Positions 24,362 to 35,177 are shown, counted from the first letter of the stretch. The stretch: DNA of 39,610 nt from Saccharothrix luteola (GCF_020859565.1 NZ_JAJHUO010000005.1:1-39610); one strand, 5' to 3'. Made by a program: numbers and translations. Notes: generated by a model not told the origin, from the sequence alone.

Positions 24362-26143
24362 ATGTCTCGACACCGCGCGCTGCGGACGAAGGTGCGGCGC
24401 GGCATCGCGACGTGGCCCGTGGCCATCGTCGGCTTGGTGGTCCTCATCGTGCTCGGGTGGCTCGGCTGGAACTGGGTCGGCGGGCTGGTGGAACGCCGTG
24501 CCGCGGCCCAGGCGGGCGACTGCCACGAGGGCCAGGCGCTGCTCCGGGTCTCCTCGACGCCCAGCGTGGCCGAGGCGGTCAAGCAGGTCGCCGAGGCGTG
24601 GAGCAGGCAGCGGCCCGTCGTCTACGACCACTGCATCCAGATCGAGGTGCAGTCGATCGACTCCGAGGTCGTGCTCCAGGGCCTCACCCAGGGCTGGGAC
24701 ACCGCCAAGATCGGCGAACGGCCGCACGCGTGGGTCACCGACTCGATGCTGTGGGCCAACCGCCTGGCCGCGCAGAACGCCGCCCTGCTCGGCGCGGTGC
24801 CCGAGTCGATCGCGGCCAGCCCCGTGCTGCTCGCCCTGCCCCAGGACGCGGCGCAGGCCGTGCAGTCCGGCTCCGGGTTCCGCTGGACCGACCTGCCCGA
24901 CCTCGCGGGCGCGGCCGACGGCTGGGGCCGGTTCGGCCACCCCGAGTGGGGCCGGTTCACCGTCGCCATGCCCGATCCGACCGCGAGCACGGCCACCGCG
25001 ATGGCCGTGCAGGCGGCGCTGGCCGGCGCGAGCCCCGAGGGCAAGGGCCCCGTCACCACCGAGATGCTGGCGCTGGAACCGGTGAAGAGCACGATGAGCC
25101 GGCTGTCGGCGTCCAAGCCCGAGCACACGCCCGCGAGCACGTGGGAGGCGTTGAAGGCGCTGTCCGACGGCGACGCGGTGAACGCGGCCGGGTACAGCGC
25201 GGTGCCGGTGTTCGAGGTGGACCTGTACCGGCACAACACCGGCAAGGACAGCGGCACGCCGCCGTCGCAGCCCTTGTACGGGGTGGCGGCGGGCGGGCCG
25301 ACGCCGATCGCGGACTTCCCGTTCGTGCCGCTGGCCGGCGACTGGGTCGGCGAGGCCCAGGTGCGCGCGGCGCAGGCGTTCCGGGAGTTCCTGCGCGGGC
25401 CCGACCAGCAGAAGATCCTGGCCGGCGCGGGCCTGCGGGTCGAGGCGACCACCGAGCGGCCCAAGCCGTCGCCGGGCATCCGCTGGGCCGCCGTCACCGA
25501 CACGCTCACGTCCGCCGACGCCAACACGACCCAGCAGATCTCGGCCGCGTGGGCGACCGCGGACAACGGCCAGGTCGTCACGGTGCTGGTGGACACCTCG
25601 AAGTCGATGGAGGAGCCCGGCGGCGAGGGCCGCAGCCGGATGGACTGGGTGAAGCAGGCGCTGTCCGGGCAGGTCAACCGGTCGGTGTCCGGGTCGCTCG
25701 GGCTGTGGGAGTTCTCCCGGCAGCTCGACGGCGACAAGCCGTACCGGCAGCTCGTGGCCACCGGCCCGGTCGCCACGCAGCGGCAGGCGCTCCTGGACGG
25801 CGTCGCCGAGCTGGCGCCCCGCAGCGCCACCCAGCTCTACACCAGCGTGCTCGCGGTGTACGAGCGGGTGCTGGCCGACTACCAGGACGGCAAGCGCAAC
25901 CGCATCGTGGTGCTCACCGACGGCGTGAACGACGGCGGGCTGACGTTCGAGGAGCTGACGTCGCGGCTCGCGTCGCTCAAGCAGCCGGGCAAGGACATCG
26001 CGATCAGCGTCATCGCGCTCGGTCCCGACCCGGAGCGCGCGCCGCTGTCGGAGCTGGCCCGGTCCACCGGCGGCACGCTGTCGGTGGTCGAGGACGGCCG
26101 TGGCGTGGACGCGGCGCTCGGTCAGCTCCTCTCGGCCGACTGA
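24362..26143 (+). CDS. Membrane-anchored solute-binding and VWA domain protein
   Basis: A 593-aa protein. One N-terminal transmembrane segment (~18-40; TWPVAIVGLVVLIVLGWLGW) anchors it with the rest outside. Residues ~55-365 form a periplasmic-binding-like domain (LRVSSTPSVAEAVKQVAEAW, VAMPDPTASTATAMAVQAAL), and ~405-590 a von Willebrand A domain with the MIDAS motif DTSKS (411-415), a TQLYTSVLAVYE threonine region and LTDGVND (Asp520). Secreted SBP-VWA fusions are frequent in actinomycetes; their ligand is unknown and they may display a binding surface on the cell. A -10-like TTAGCGT lies near 24301 and GAGAGGGAAG precedes the ATG. Confidence 0.87.
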   Translation: MSRHRALRTKVRRGIATWPVAIVGLVVLIVLGWLGWNWVGGLVERRAAAQAGDCHEGQALLRVSSTPSVAEAVKQVAEAWSRQRPVVYDHCIQIEVQSIDSEVVLQGLTQGWDTAKIGERPHAWVTDSMLWANRLAAQNAALLGAVPESIAASPVLLALPQDAAQAVQSGSGFRWTDLPDLAGAADGWGRFGHPEWGRFTVAMPDPTASTATAMAVQAALAGASPEGKGPVTTEMLALEPVKSTMSRLSASKPEHTPASTWEALKALSDGDAVNAAGYSAVPVFEVDLYRHNTGKDSGTPPSQPLYGVAAGGPTPIADFPFVPLAGDWVGEAQVRAAQAFREFLRGPDQQKILAGAGLRVEATTERPKPSPGIRWAAVTDTLTSADANTTQQISAAWATADNGQVVTVLVDTSKSMEEPGGEGRSRMDWVKQALSGQVNRSVSGSLGLWEFSRQLDGDKPYRQLVATGPVATQRQALLDGVAELAPRSATQLYTSVLAVYERVLADYQDGKRNRIVVLTDGVNDGGLTFEELTSRLASLKQPGKDIAISVIALGPDPERAPLSELARSTGGTLSVVEDGRGVDAALGQLLSAD

Positions 26144-26514
26144 TCGCGGTCGACGCGGCCGGCACGGCTGCTGAGGGCGACCGGCGCCGCCCTGCTCGGC
26201 ACTCGAACGGCCGCAGCCGGCGCGGCGGTGACGCTTTTCCCGCGAACGGCGGCTGCGGCGCGTGGCGATATCGCGTCGAATTGCGCCGATCGACGGACCG
26301 GACCGCGCCATTCGACCTGTTAAATTCACACCGGAAGCATTTCCGATCTTTCTTCGAATCGCGTCCACCCAGGCCGGCGGCCTTGATCTGATCGTTTCCC
26401 CGCTGATCACCAGCGGTGTGAGCCGGTTGATCGGCGACCGGTGGTCTCGTAACTTCGAGTGCTTCGACGTCCCTGCACAACGTCGAGACCCCTGCACACG
26501 AAAGGACGAACAAG
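26144..26514 (+). other. 371-bp intergenic region with promoter of the metalloprotease gene
   Basis: No gene is supported here. The middle (about 26310-26390) is unusually AT-rich. Two direct CCCTGCACA copies (26471-26479, 26490-26498) and a TCGACG/CGTCGA inverted repeat (26464-26469 with 26481-26486) lie in the leader just before the AAAGGA ribosome-binding site. Confidence 0.7.
26427..26455 (+). promoter_or_regulatory. Sigma-70-type promoter of the metalloprotease gene
   Basis: TTGATC (26427-26432), a 17-base spacer and TAACTT (26450-26455) give a good -35/-10 pair. Transcription would begin near 26462 and give a leader of about 53 bases. Confidence 0.65.
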
Positions 26515-27048
26515 GTGAGGAAACTCTTCTTGGCGCCTGCCCTGCTGGCGCTGGTGCTCGCCGTTCTCGTGGCGCCGAGCTCGCAAAGCGCGTTCAACGC
26601 GGAAGGGCACGGCACCAGTGCCGTGGAATTGGCGGCGGCGCCCGCCGACGTGCTGTCCGAAGGGCCCTCGGCGGCGGCGTGGCCCGTGCCGAACGCCCGG
26701 ACGTACCGCATCCTCAGCTCCTGCTCGCCGTACGCGTCGGCGATCCGCACCGGCGCGCGGGCGTGGAGCGGGCTGACCGAGAGCTCCAGCGGCACCCCGG
26801 TCGAGTGCCGCAACGGCTACATCACCGACTGCGGCGGCGGCAGCCGGGTGGTCGGCTGCAACTGGGGCGCGGGCCAGCGGATCGCGCTCTACATGGGCGG
26901 CGTGAACGACGACGCCCTGCTGGCCGCCCACGAGTTCGGCCACAACTGGTACGGCCACTCGTCGTACCAGTGCGCCGGGTGGGGCAGCGCCGCGCAGGTG
27001 ATGGCGCCGGCCATCTGCAACTACAGCAGCGCCACGACGATCGACTGA
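26515..27048 (+). CDS. Secreted HEXXH zinc metalloprotease (snapalysin-like)
   Basis: A 177-aa exported protein with GTG start and AAAGGA upstream. The signal peptide is MRKLFLAPALLALVLAVLVA with a cleavage site soon after. The catalytic HEFGH is at 139-143, and VMAP (Met163) after it is a metzincin-like Met-turn. Six Cys in the mature part (70, 98, 106, 115, 153, 168) suggest disulfides. Snapalysins have HExxHxxGxxD; here the sequence runs HEFGHNWYGH, so the Gly and the possible third ligand (His148) are one position off. Small secreted protease is likely; the exact family is uncertain. Confidence 0.75.
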   Translation: MRKLFLAPALLALVLAVLVAPSSQSAFNAEGHGTSAVELAAAPADVLSEGPSAAAWPVPNARTYRILSSCSPYASAIRTGARAWSGLTESSSGTPVECRNGYITDCGGGSRVVGCNWGAGQRIALYMGGVNDDALLAAHEFGHNWYGHSSYQCAGWGSAAQVMAPAICNYSSATTID

Positions 27049-27058
27049 CGACGACCCG

Positions 27059-27091
27059 GGAGGCGCGTCCCTGCTCCGAGGGCGCGCCTCC
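27059..27091. terminator. Bidirectional hairpin terminator
   Basis: GGAGGCGCG (27059-27067) pairs perfectly with CGCGCCTCC (27083-27091), 15-base loop, between genes converging at 27048 and 27109. Confidence 0.78.
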
Positions 27092-27108
27092 TAGCCGGTC
27101 GATGCCGG

Positions 27109-28068
27109 TCAGCTTCGGTAGACGGCCGCCATCGCGGTGATCCGGGCGATGACGCGGTCGCGCAGCTCCGGCGGCTCCAACACGTCGACTTCAGGGCCGA
27201 GGCGCAGCAGGTCCACCAGCGCGTGCTCCAACGACTCGACCGGCACCCGAACGGTCGTCCACTCCCCTTGCGGTTCCACGTCCTTCAACTCCCGGGCGGC
27301 GGTGAGGCCGAGCAGGACCCGGGCGCTCTTGAGGCCGTTCGGCGTCATCCGGACCGTGACCCGCATCGGGTACATGCGCTCCTCGAACCGCTCCGACCAG
27401 CCGGCCCAGTACTCGACCAGGTCGAACCCCTCCGGGCGGTCGAACGACTCGTCCAGCGCGGTCAGCTCCAGCACCCGCGAGACCCGGTACGTGCGCAGGC
27501 CGTCCGTCCGGGCGACGAGGTACCAGGTGCCGGCCTTGAGCACGAGCCCGAGCGGCTCCACCGTCCGCTCCACCTCGACCTGCGCCCACCGCACGTACCG
27601 GATCCGCAGCCGCCGCTGCTGCCACACCGCCTCCGCGATCCCGGCCACGTGCGGCGTGCCCTCGTTGCCGCGGAACCAGCCGGGCGCGTCCAGGTGGAAC
27701 CTCTCCCGGATCCGCGCCGCCCGCGACCGCAGCTCCGGCGGCAGCGCGGCGAGCACCTTGAGCTGCGCCGCCGCCACCACCGCGCCCAACCCGAGTTCCG
27801 CCGCCGGGCCGGGCATGCCCGCCAGGAACAGCGAGTCGGCCTCCTCGGTGGTCAGCCCGGTGAGCCGGGTGCGGTAGCCGTCGACCAGCTGGTAGCCGCC
27901 CGCCGGTCCGCGGTCGGCGTACACGGGCACGCCGGACGCGCCGAGCGCCTCCACGTCTCGGTACACGGTGCGGACCGAGACCTCCAGCTCGTCCGCCAGC
28001 TCCTGCGCCGTCATCCGGCCGCGCGACTGGAGCAGGAGGAGCAGGGACAGCAACCGACTGGCGCGCAT
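27109..28068 (-). CDS. WYL-domain (YafY-type) transcriptional regulator
   Basis: A 319-aa regulator. HTH at ~2-55 (RASRLLSLLLLLQSRGRMTA, ELEVSVRTVYRDVE), YafY linker GGYQLVDGYRTRLTGLT, WYL domain ~130-210 (RRLRIRYVRWAQVEVERTVE, GTWYLVARTDGLRTYRVSRV), and a C-terminal WCX domain to 319. Its start lies 49 bp from the divergent DUF3224 gene, with a perfect palindrome between. This is the third WYL regulator in the window with the same divergent plan. Confidence 0.9.
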   Translation of the reverse strand: MRASRLLSLLLLLQSRGRMTAQELADELEVSVRTVYRDVEALGASGVPVYADRGPAGGYQLVDGYRTRLTGLTTEEADSLFLAGMPGPAAELGLGAVVAAAQLKVLAALPPELRSRAARIRERFHLDAPGWFRGNEGTPHVAGIAEAVWQQRRLRIRYVRWAQVEVERTVEPLGLVLKAGTWYLVARTDGLRTYRVSRVLELTALDESFDRPEGFDLVEYWAGWSERFEERMYPMRVTVRMTPNGLKSARVLLGLTAARELKDVEPQGEWTTVRVPVESLEHALVDLLRLGPEVDVLEPPELRDRVIARITAMAAVYRS

Positions 28069-28076
28069 TCCCCCAT

Positions 28077-28095
28077 CCTGACAGGACCTGTCAGG
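28077..28095. promoter_or_regulatory. WYL-regulator operator (perfect 9-1-9 palindrome)
   Basis: CCTGACAGG-A-CCTGTCAGG fills the gap between the divergent WYL regulator and DUF3224 gene. Placement and symmetry make it the probable binding site of the regulator. Confidence 0.8.
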
Positions 28096-28117
28096 TATGC
28101 CAGGCAGGCTTCACCCC

Positions 28118-28522
28118 ATGAGCACACACGCCACCGCACGTGCGGAGATGAAGAGCTGGGACGAGCACACGTGGGACGGCAAGCGCTACGACGAGGTCAC
28201 CGGCCCGAAGCAGACGGTCGGCGGCATGACGGCCACGTACACCGGTGACCTGGAAGCCGTGGGCGACCTGCGCTTCGTCATGTCGTACCCGGACGACGAC
28301 TCCTGCGCCTCCACGGGCTACGAGGTCGTCACCGGCACCTTGAACGGTCGCACGGGCAGTTTCGTCCTCCACCACGTCGGCGGCTTCCACGACGGCGTCG
28401 CGGACGCCACCGTCACGGTCACCTCCGCCACGGGAGACCTGGCGGGCCTTAAGGGCACGGGCCGGATCACGTGGGCCGCCGGCGAGCCGGGCCGGTTCGA
28501 ACTGGACTACGAGTTCGCCTGA
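28118..28522 (+). CDS. DUF3224 domain protein
   Basis: A 134-aa beta-barrel protein of the DUF3224 (allene-oxide-cyclase-like) group: KSWDEHTWDG, VGGMTATYTGDLEAVGDL, SFVLHHVGGFHDGVADATVT, and GDLAGLKGTGRI. Soluble, no catalytic residues assigned. DUF3224 genes are often next to a YafY-type regulator, as here, which suggests a ligand-response role. ATG 28118 is chosen over one 7 codons upstream, because that start lies immediately after the operator. Confidence 0.85.
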   Translation: MSTHATARAEMKSWDEHTWDGKRYDEVTGPKQTVGGMTATYTGDLEAVGDLRFVMSYPDDDSCASTGYEVVTGTLNGRTGSFVLHHVGGFHDGVADATVTVTSATGDLAGLKGTGRITWAAGEPGRFELDYEFA

Positions 28523-28654
28523 TCGCCGATGTTCGGCGACCCGATCGGGTGACAGCGCGTAATCACTCGCCTTGTCCGCGCGACCTGCTCAGTGGGAGGG
28601 CTTCGTCGTGGGCAGCCCGATGTGCGCGCCGGCCGGCCCACGACGGCGGCGCAC

Positions 28655-28752
28655 CGGAACCCCGTCCCCCCCGGTTCCCCGTCGGCGCCGCCGGCCGCAC
28701 CCCCCGGGGCGGCCCCGGTCCCCGGGCCCCCCCGGGTTCCCGTGCGGCGCCG
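28655..28752. other. C-homopolymer-rich intergenic stretch
   Basis: Between DUF3224 and gcvP the plus strand has runs of seven, six and seven C with few A or T. An imperfect inverted repeat (about 28645-28663 with 28734-28751, 16 of 18 pairs) encloses it, and GGAACC/GGTTCC (28656-28661, 28673-28678) forms an inner stem. It may be the gcvP terminator, a quadruplex-forming tract on the minus strand, or poorly assembled sequence. Confidence 0.55.
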
Positions 28753-28758
28753 CGGTCC

Positions 28759-31647
<2,889 letters not shown>

Positions 31648-31670
31648 CGGTGCTGGCCTCCAGGGCTCCG

Positions 31671-31703
31671 GACAGACTTCTGCCGTTGCCCTCCCCCTCT
31701 GTC
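31671..31703 (-). promoter_or_regulatory. Expression-platform stem of the glycine riboswitch
   Basis: On the minus-strand RNA, GACAGA (31703-31698) can pair with TCTGTC (31676-31671). The first arm shares four bases with the 3' strand of aptamer-2 P1 (CAGAGG, 31701-31696), so the two helices exclude each other. Confidence 0.6.
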
Positions 31704-31889
31704 TTCTGCCCGGCGGCGGGCGCCTGAGAGCTTCACCCGGCTGGCGGGTTTGCACCGTCGGCGGGGTCGGTCGGTGGTGGCCGACCCGCTTTCCAGAGGC
31801 GTCTCACCCGCACGGTCCTTGCGCCTGAGAGGTTCCGGGGAGGATTTGCTCCTTCGGCGCCGAGACTGGCTCGGACTCTCCCGCACGGG
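31694..31889 (-). ncRNA. Tandem glycine riboswitch upstream of gcvP
   Basis: Two glycine aptamers lie in tandem in the gcvP leader. Aptamer 1 spans about 31889-31811 and has GGGAGAGTCC, GCGCCGAAGGAGCAA and CCTCTCAGGCGCAAGGACC. Aptamer 2 spans about 31806-31694 and has GACGCCTCTGGAAAG, CGCCGACGGTGCAAACC and GCTCTCAGGCGCCC followed by GACAGAGGGGG. The paired CTCTCAGG and GCAA blocks are diagnostic. Aptamer-2 P1 is CCTCTG (31799-31794) with CAGAGG (31701-31696). Glycine binding normally turns gcv genes on. TACGAT on the minus strand (31915-31910) is a fitting -10 element about 20 bases upstream. Confidence 0.95.
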
Positions 31890-31987
31890 ATAAAGCGACT
31901 ACGCGCGAAATCGTACCCGGCAGATGGGTGAGCGGTACCGCCGGCGCGACGTGGATCTCACCGCGCGCGCCGGTCGTTCGCGGCCGG

Positions 31988-32554
<567 letters not shown>

Positions 32555-32676
32555 GCCTGCCTCCCCTCGGTCCGGTCACGACGACCGGCGACCAACGTGA
32601 AGCCGCCGCGGTGCGCTCGGCGGCGACCGAAGTCCGGCAGCACCCGAATCACACCGTGGCAATTCACCTGAGTTCG

Positions 32677-32705
32677 ACGGTAAGACCGGGTAGGGGGCAG
32701 GTCAA
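32677..32705 (-). promoter_or_regulatory. Sigma-70-type promoter of the MerR-like gene
   Basis: Minus strand TTGACC (32705-32700), 17-base spacer, TACCGT (32682-32677). Transcription would start near 32670, giving a ~115-base leader. Confidence 0.7.
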
Positions 32706-32728
32706 CGCGACGCGCTGGGCGTGTCTTG

Positions 32729-32747
32729 CCTCAACGTGAGGTTGAGG
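32729..32747. promoter_or_regulatory. MerR-type operator
   Basis: CCTCAAC-GTGAG-GTTGAGG is a perfect 7-5-7 palindrome, 24 bp upstream of the MerR-like gene's -35 element, and GTTGAG is repeated at 32747-32752. The shape (CCTCAA...TTGAGG) is that of MerR-family sites. Confidence 0.65.
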
Positions 32748-33186
32748 TTGAGAGACTCGCCTGTCGTAAGCCATTCGGGTGACGTTTAGTGATCGTTTAG
32801 CGGGGGGTGGTTAACGGTGTGTAACTCGGAGGCGTGACACCTGGAGGTGGCACGCGGGGTTGATCCACAACGCACCGCACACGCTCGCGGAGGGCCGTTC
32901 ATGGCGTGGGGCTGCTGGGCCGGCCCTTCGCGGGGTGGTGGAGAGCGGCGTGGCCCAAGAGATCAAGAGCGTCCTCGCCGGACGGGCAGATCGGCAGGAC
33001 GACCCTTGGTTCGGTGGTTCTGTTCCGGGTCCGTTGTTGGTCCGGGTTTCGTGTCATCCCACCGACCTCCCTACGGGCTACCACCCGCGTCGAGGGGGCG
33101 GGCATCAGTGCACGCCGACAGGTATAGGTGAACGGCCCGCTCGACACGCGCGGCAGGGCGGAGCCAGGTCGGCGGGATGACGCGAA

Positions 33187-33205
33187 GCCCTCCTTTTGGG
33201 AGGGC
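33187..33205. terminator. Hairpin terminator downstream of the BFN gene
   Basis: GCCCTCC (33187-33193) and GGAGGGC (33199-33205) form a perfect 7-bp stem with loop TTTTG. Confidence 0.65.
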
Positions 33206-33209
33206 GAAG

Positions 33210-33270
33210 GCGTGCCAGTTGATGGGTAAGGCCCGCCAGTGGGCGGGTAGGCGTGCCAGTGGGCGGGAGG
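33210..33270. repeat. Three tandem ~20-bp repeats
   Basis: Units at 33210-33230, 33231-33250 and 33251-33270 share GCCAGTKGRYGGGTAGG-like sequence; the second and third differ at only a few positions, and each can fold through CCCGCC/GGCGGG. They lie between the BFN stop codon and the terminator. Confidence 0.7.
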
Positions 33271-33302
33271 GGGCAGTCGGAGCGGTGGCGGGGGTGGCCG
33301 AG

Positions 33303-33776
33303 CTACGTGTCGGCGCCGCGGAAGTCTTCGGGCGAGACGGAGTCCAGGAACTCTCGGAACTTCTCGACCTCGTCCTCCTGCTCGTCCGGGATGATGAGGC
33401 CCGCTTCCGCCAGGACCGACTCCTCCGCGTGGATCGGCACGCCGATCCGCAGGGCCAGGGCGACCGAGTCGCTCGGCCGGGCGGAGACGCGGATGTCGCC
33501 GTCGAAGACGAGTTCCGCGAAGTACGTGCCTTCCTGCAAGTCCGTGATCCGCACCTGCTCCAGCTGCCGGCCGAGGGCTCCGATGACGTCCTTGAGCAGG
33601 TCGTGCGTCAACGGCCGGGCAGGACGGACACCTTGCTGCTCCAACGCGATCGCCGTGGCCTCGACCGATCCGATCCAGATCGGCAGGTACCGTTCGCCCT
33701 CGGTTTCGCGCAGCAGCAGGATCGGCTGGTTGGCGGGCAGTTCCACCCGCACGCCGACGACGCGCATTTCGCTCAT
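33303..33776 (-). CDS. Bifunctional nuclease (BFN, DUF151) domain protein
   Basis: A 157-aa protein, matching M. tuberculosis Rv1829. The BFN domain covers ~3-125: MRVVGVRVELPANQPILLLR, YLPIWIGSVEATAIALEQQG, RPLTHDLLKDVIGAL, and SARPSDSVALALRIGVPIHA. It ends in an acidic tail (DEQEDEVEKFREFLDSVSPE). The plant relative has DNase and RNase activity; bacterial members are structurally known but their role is unclear. ATG 33776. It is the last gene of the pgsA-like/gcvH/garA/ftsR-like run, followed by repeats and a terminator. Confidence 0.92.
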   Translation of the reverse strand: MSEMRVVGVRVELPANQPILLLRETEGERYLPIWIGSVEATAIALEQQGVRPARPLTHDLLKDVIGALGRQLEQVRITDLQEGTYFAELVFDGDIRVSARPSDSVALALRIGVPIHAEESVLAEAGLIIPDEQEDEVEKFREFLDSVSPEDFRGADT

Positions 33777-33919
33777 CGGGTCTCGCCTCCCTCAGCGCGC
33801 TGAAATTCTGGCGTCCCCGCTACCAACGAGGATCCCCCACGTACTCTTTCGACGCTACCCGCCAAGCGGGCCCTGTGCGCAACCGCCCGCCCGCTTCGGA
33901 TCACGATGCGGACACGCGT

Positions 33920-34588
33920 TCACCTCGGCGAAACAGGGCGTCCGACGACCTCTCGCAAGCCGACCTTCACCAAGAGTGCGTGCAGCGTTACGGAGAGCGT
34001 CGCCAACTCGCGCACGACGTCTTCACGGTCGCGTTGCCGGTGCGCGACGACCTGCTCCACCAACCCGACCTCGCGGTCGGCCGCGAGGCGGAACGGGCGC
34101 AGGTGGCGCGCGTCCAGGCCGTGCTCGGCCATCGCGCGCACGGTCGAGGCGATCTGCACCGCCTCGTGGTCGTAGAACCCGCCCGCACCAGGCCTGATCA
34201 GGCCGTGCTGCTCCAGGTCCGCCAGCACTCCCGGCTCGATGCCCGCCCGCGCCAGCAGGTCCTCGCGGGTGACCCGGTGCCCGGCGGCCGGTGAGAGGTC
34301 GACCGCGCGCATCGCCTTCGACGCGCCCTGGTCGGCCGCGTCCAACTGCTCCTTGATGACCTTCAGCGGCAGGTACCTGTCCCGTTGGGCGGACAGGATG
34401 TACCGCAGGCGGTCCACGTCGGCGGACGTGAACTGCCGGTACCCCGAGGCCGTGCGCGCCGGGCGGACCAAGCCCTCCGACTCCAGGAATCGGATCTTGG
34501 AGATGGTGACGTCGGGGAAGTCGGGCCGCAACTGCGCCAGCACCGCCCCGATGCTCAACCCCCCGCGTGGCCGCCCGGCCGCCGTCAC
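33920..34588 (-). CDS. ftsR: MerR-family cell-division regulator, FtsR-like
   Basis: A 222-aa protein. The MerR winged helix (~10-75) has LSIGAVLAQLRPDFPDVTIS, KIRFLESEGLVRPARTASGY and RQFTSADVDRLRYILSAQRD, then a long helix (LPLKVIKEQL) and a C-terminal domain with a second helix-turn-helix-like repeat (REDLLARAGIEPGVLADLEQ, FYDHEAVQIASTVRAMAEHG). It corresponds by sequence and position to Rv1828 and to FtsR of Corynebacterium glutamicum, an activator of ftsZ. GTG start 34588 lies 14 bp after garA, so they share a transcript. Confidence 0.9.
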   Translation of the reverse strand: MTAAGRPRGGLSIGAVLAQLRPDFPDVTISKIRFLESEGLVRPARTASGYRQFTSADVDRLRYILSAQRDRYLPLKVIKEQLDAADQGASKAMRAVDLSPAAGHRVTREDLLARAGIEPGVLADLEQHGLIRPGAGGFYDHEAVQIASTVRAMAEHGLDARHLRPFRLAADREVGLVEQVVAHRQRDREDVVRELATLSVTLHALLVKVGLREVVGRPVSPR

Positions 34589-34602
34589 CGGAGCCCCATC
34601 GC

Positions 34603-35064
34603 TCAGGCCCCCTGGCCCCCGGCGCCCGGACCGGTCAGGAACACGAGGCGGAACTTGCCGATCTGCACCTCGTCGCCGTTCGCCAGGACCGCCTGGTCGA
34701 CGGGCTCGCGGTTGACGTAGGTGCCGTTGAGGCTGCCCACGTCGATGACCACGAACTCACCGCCCTCGCGGCGGAACTCGGCGTGGCGGCGGGAGACCGT
34801 CACGTCGTCGAGGAAGATGTCGCTGTCGGGGTGCCGCCCCGCGCTGGTCGTGTCGCGGTCCAGCAGGAACCTCGACCCCGCGTTGGGGCCGCGCTTGACC
34901 ACGAGCAGCGCCGATCCGGCGGGCAGTGCGTCGACACCCGCGACGGCCGGCTCCTGGGCGGGCGCCTCGGCGCCCTCGACCTCGGCGAGGAAGTCGGCCC
35001 GGAACACGGAGGTCCGCTCCGGGGACTGCTCGGGCGGAACGCCTGGCCCGTCGTTCGTGCTCAC
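34603..35064 (-). CDS. garA: FHA-domain signalling protein GarA (OdhI-like)
   Basis: A 153-aa protein with GTG start and AGGAGGAG about nine bases upstream. A short N-terminal region carries SPERTSVFRADF with Thr18, the phosphorylated site in mycobacterial GarA and OdhI, followed by an FHA domain (~60-145; AGRHPDSDIFLDDVTVSRRH, GSLNGTYVNREPV, GDEVQIGKFRLVF). Unphosphorylated GarA inhibits 2-oxoglutarate dehydrogenase and glutamate dehydrogenase and activates glutamate synthase; phosphorylation by PknB/PknG-type kinases closes it. The mycobacterial ETTS is ERTS here, so only one of the two Thr remains. Confidence 0.95.
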   Translation of the reverse strand: MSTNDGPGVPPEQSPERTSVFRADFLAEVEGAEAPAQEPAVAGVDALPAGSALLVVKRGPNAGSRFLLDRDTTSAGRHPDSDIFLDDVTVSRRHAEFRREGGEFVVIDVGSLNGTYVNREPVDQAVLANGDEVQIGKFRLVFLTGPGAGGQGA

Positions 35065-35177
35065 CTGAGCTCTCCTCCTGCTGCTGGAACCGTCGAGACC
35101 GCTAGAACCTATCGTGCCCGAACCCTTGTCTGAGGAGCGGCTCCCCCACCGACCGAAGAGCCGCCGGAAGATCGACG

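Larger units (their letters stand above)
32555..33302. other. 748-bp intergenic region between MerR-like and BFN genes
   Basis: No convincing gene. It holds the MerR promoter and palindrome (32677-32747), a hairpin GCGTGACACC/GGTGGCACGC (32832-32841 with 32846-32855, one mismatch), a GC-poorer stretch at 32980-33070, the terminator at 33187 and tandem repeats at 33210-33270. A 52-codon minus-strand frame (33057-32899) has GGAGG before its ATG but poor codon bias. An unannotated small RNA is possible. Confidence 0.6.

Noticed and set aside
24116..26497. A 793-codon minus-strand frame
   Set aside because: It mirrors the SBP-VWA gene and neighbours on the other strand; composition is Arg/His/Gly-rich as in frame shadows.
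26010..26813. A 267-codon minus-strand frame across the 26144-26514 gap
   Set aside because: It crosses a good plus-strand promoter and the protease signal peptide; composition is low-complexity.
32899..33057. A 52-codon minus-strand frame with GGAGG before its ATG
   Set aside because: Codon third positions are not G/C-biased (ACA, CGA, CAA, AGA, GAT and others), unlike every accepted gene; kept only as a note.
32847..33180. Overlapping plus-strand frames of 73-106 codons
   Set aside because: Several frames are open at once, with no ribosome-binding site or conserved motif.
33210..33270. CRISPR-like array
   Set aside because: Only three contiguous ~20-bp units with no spacers between them.
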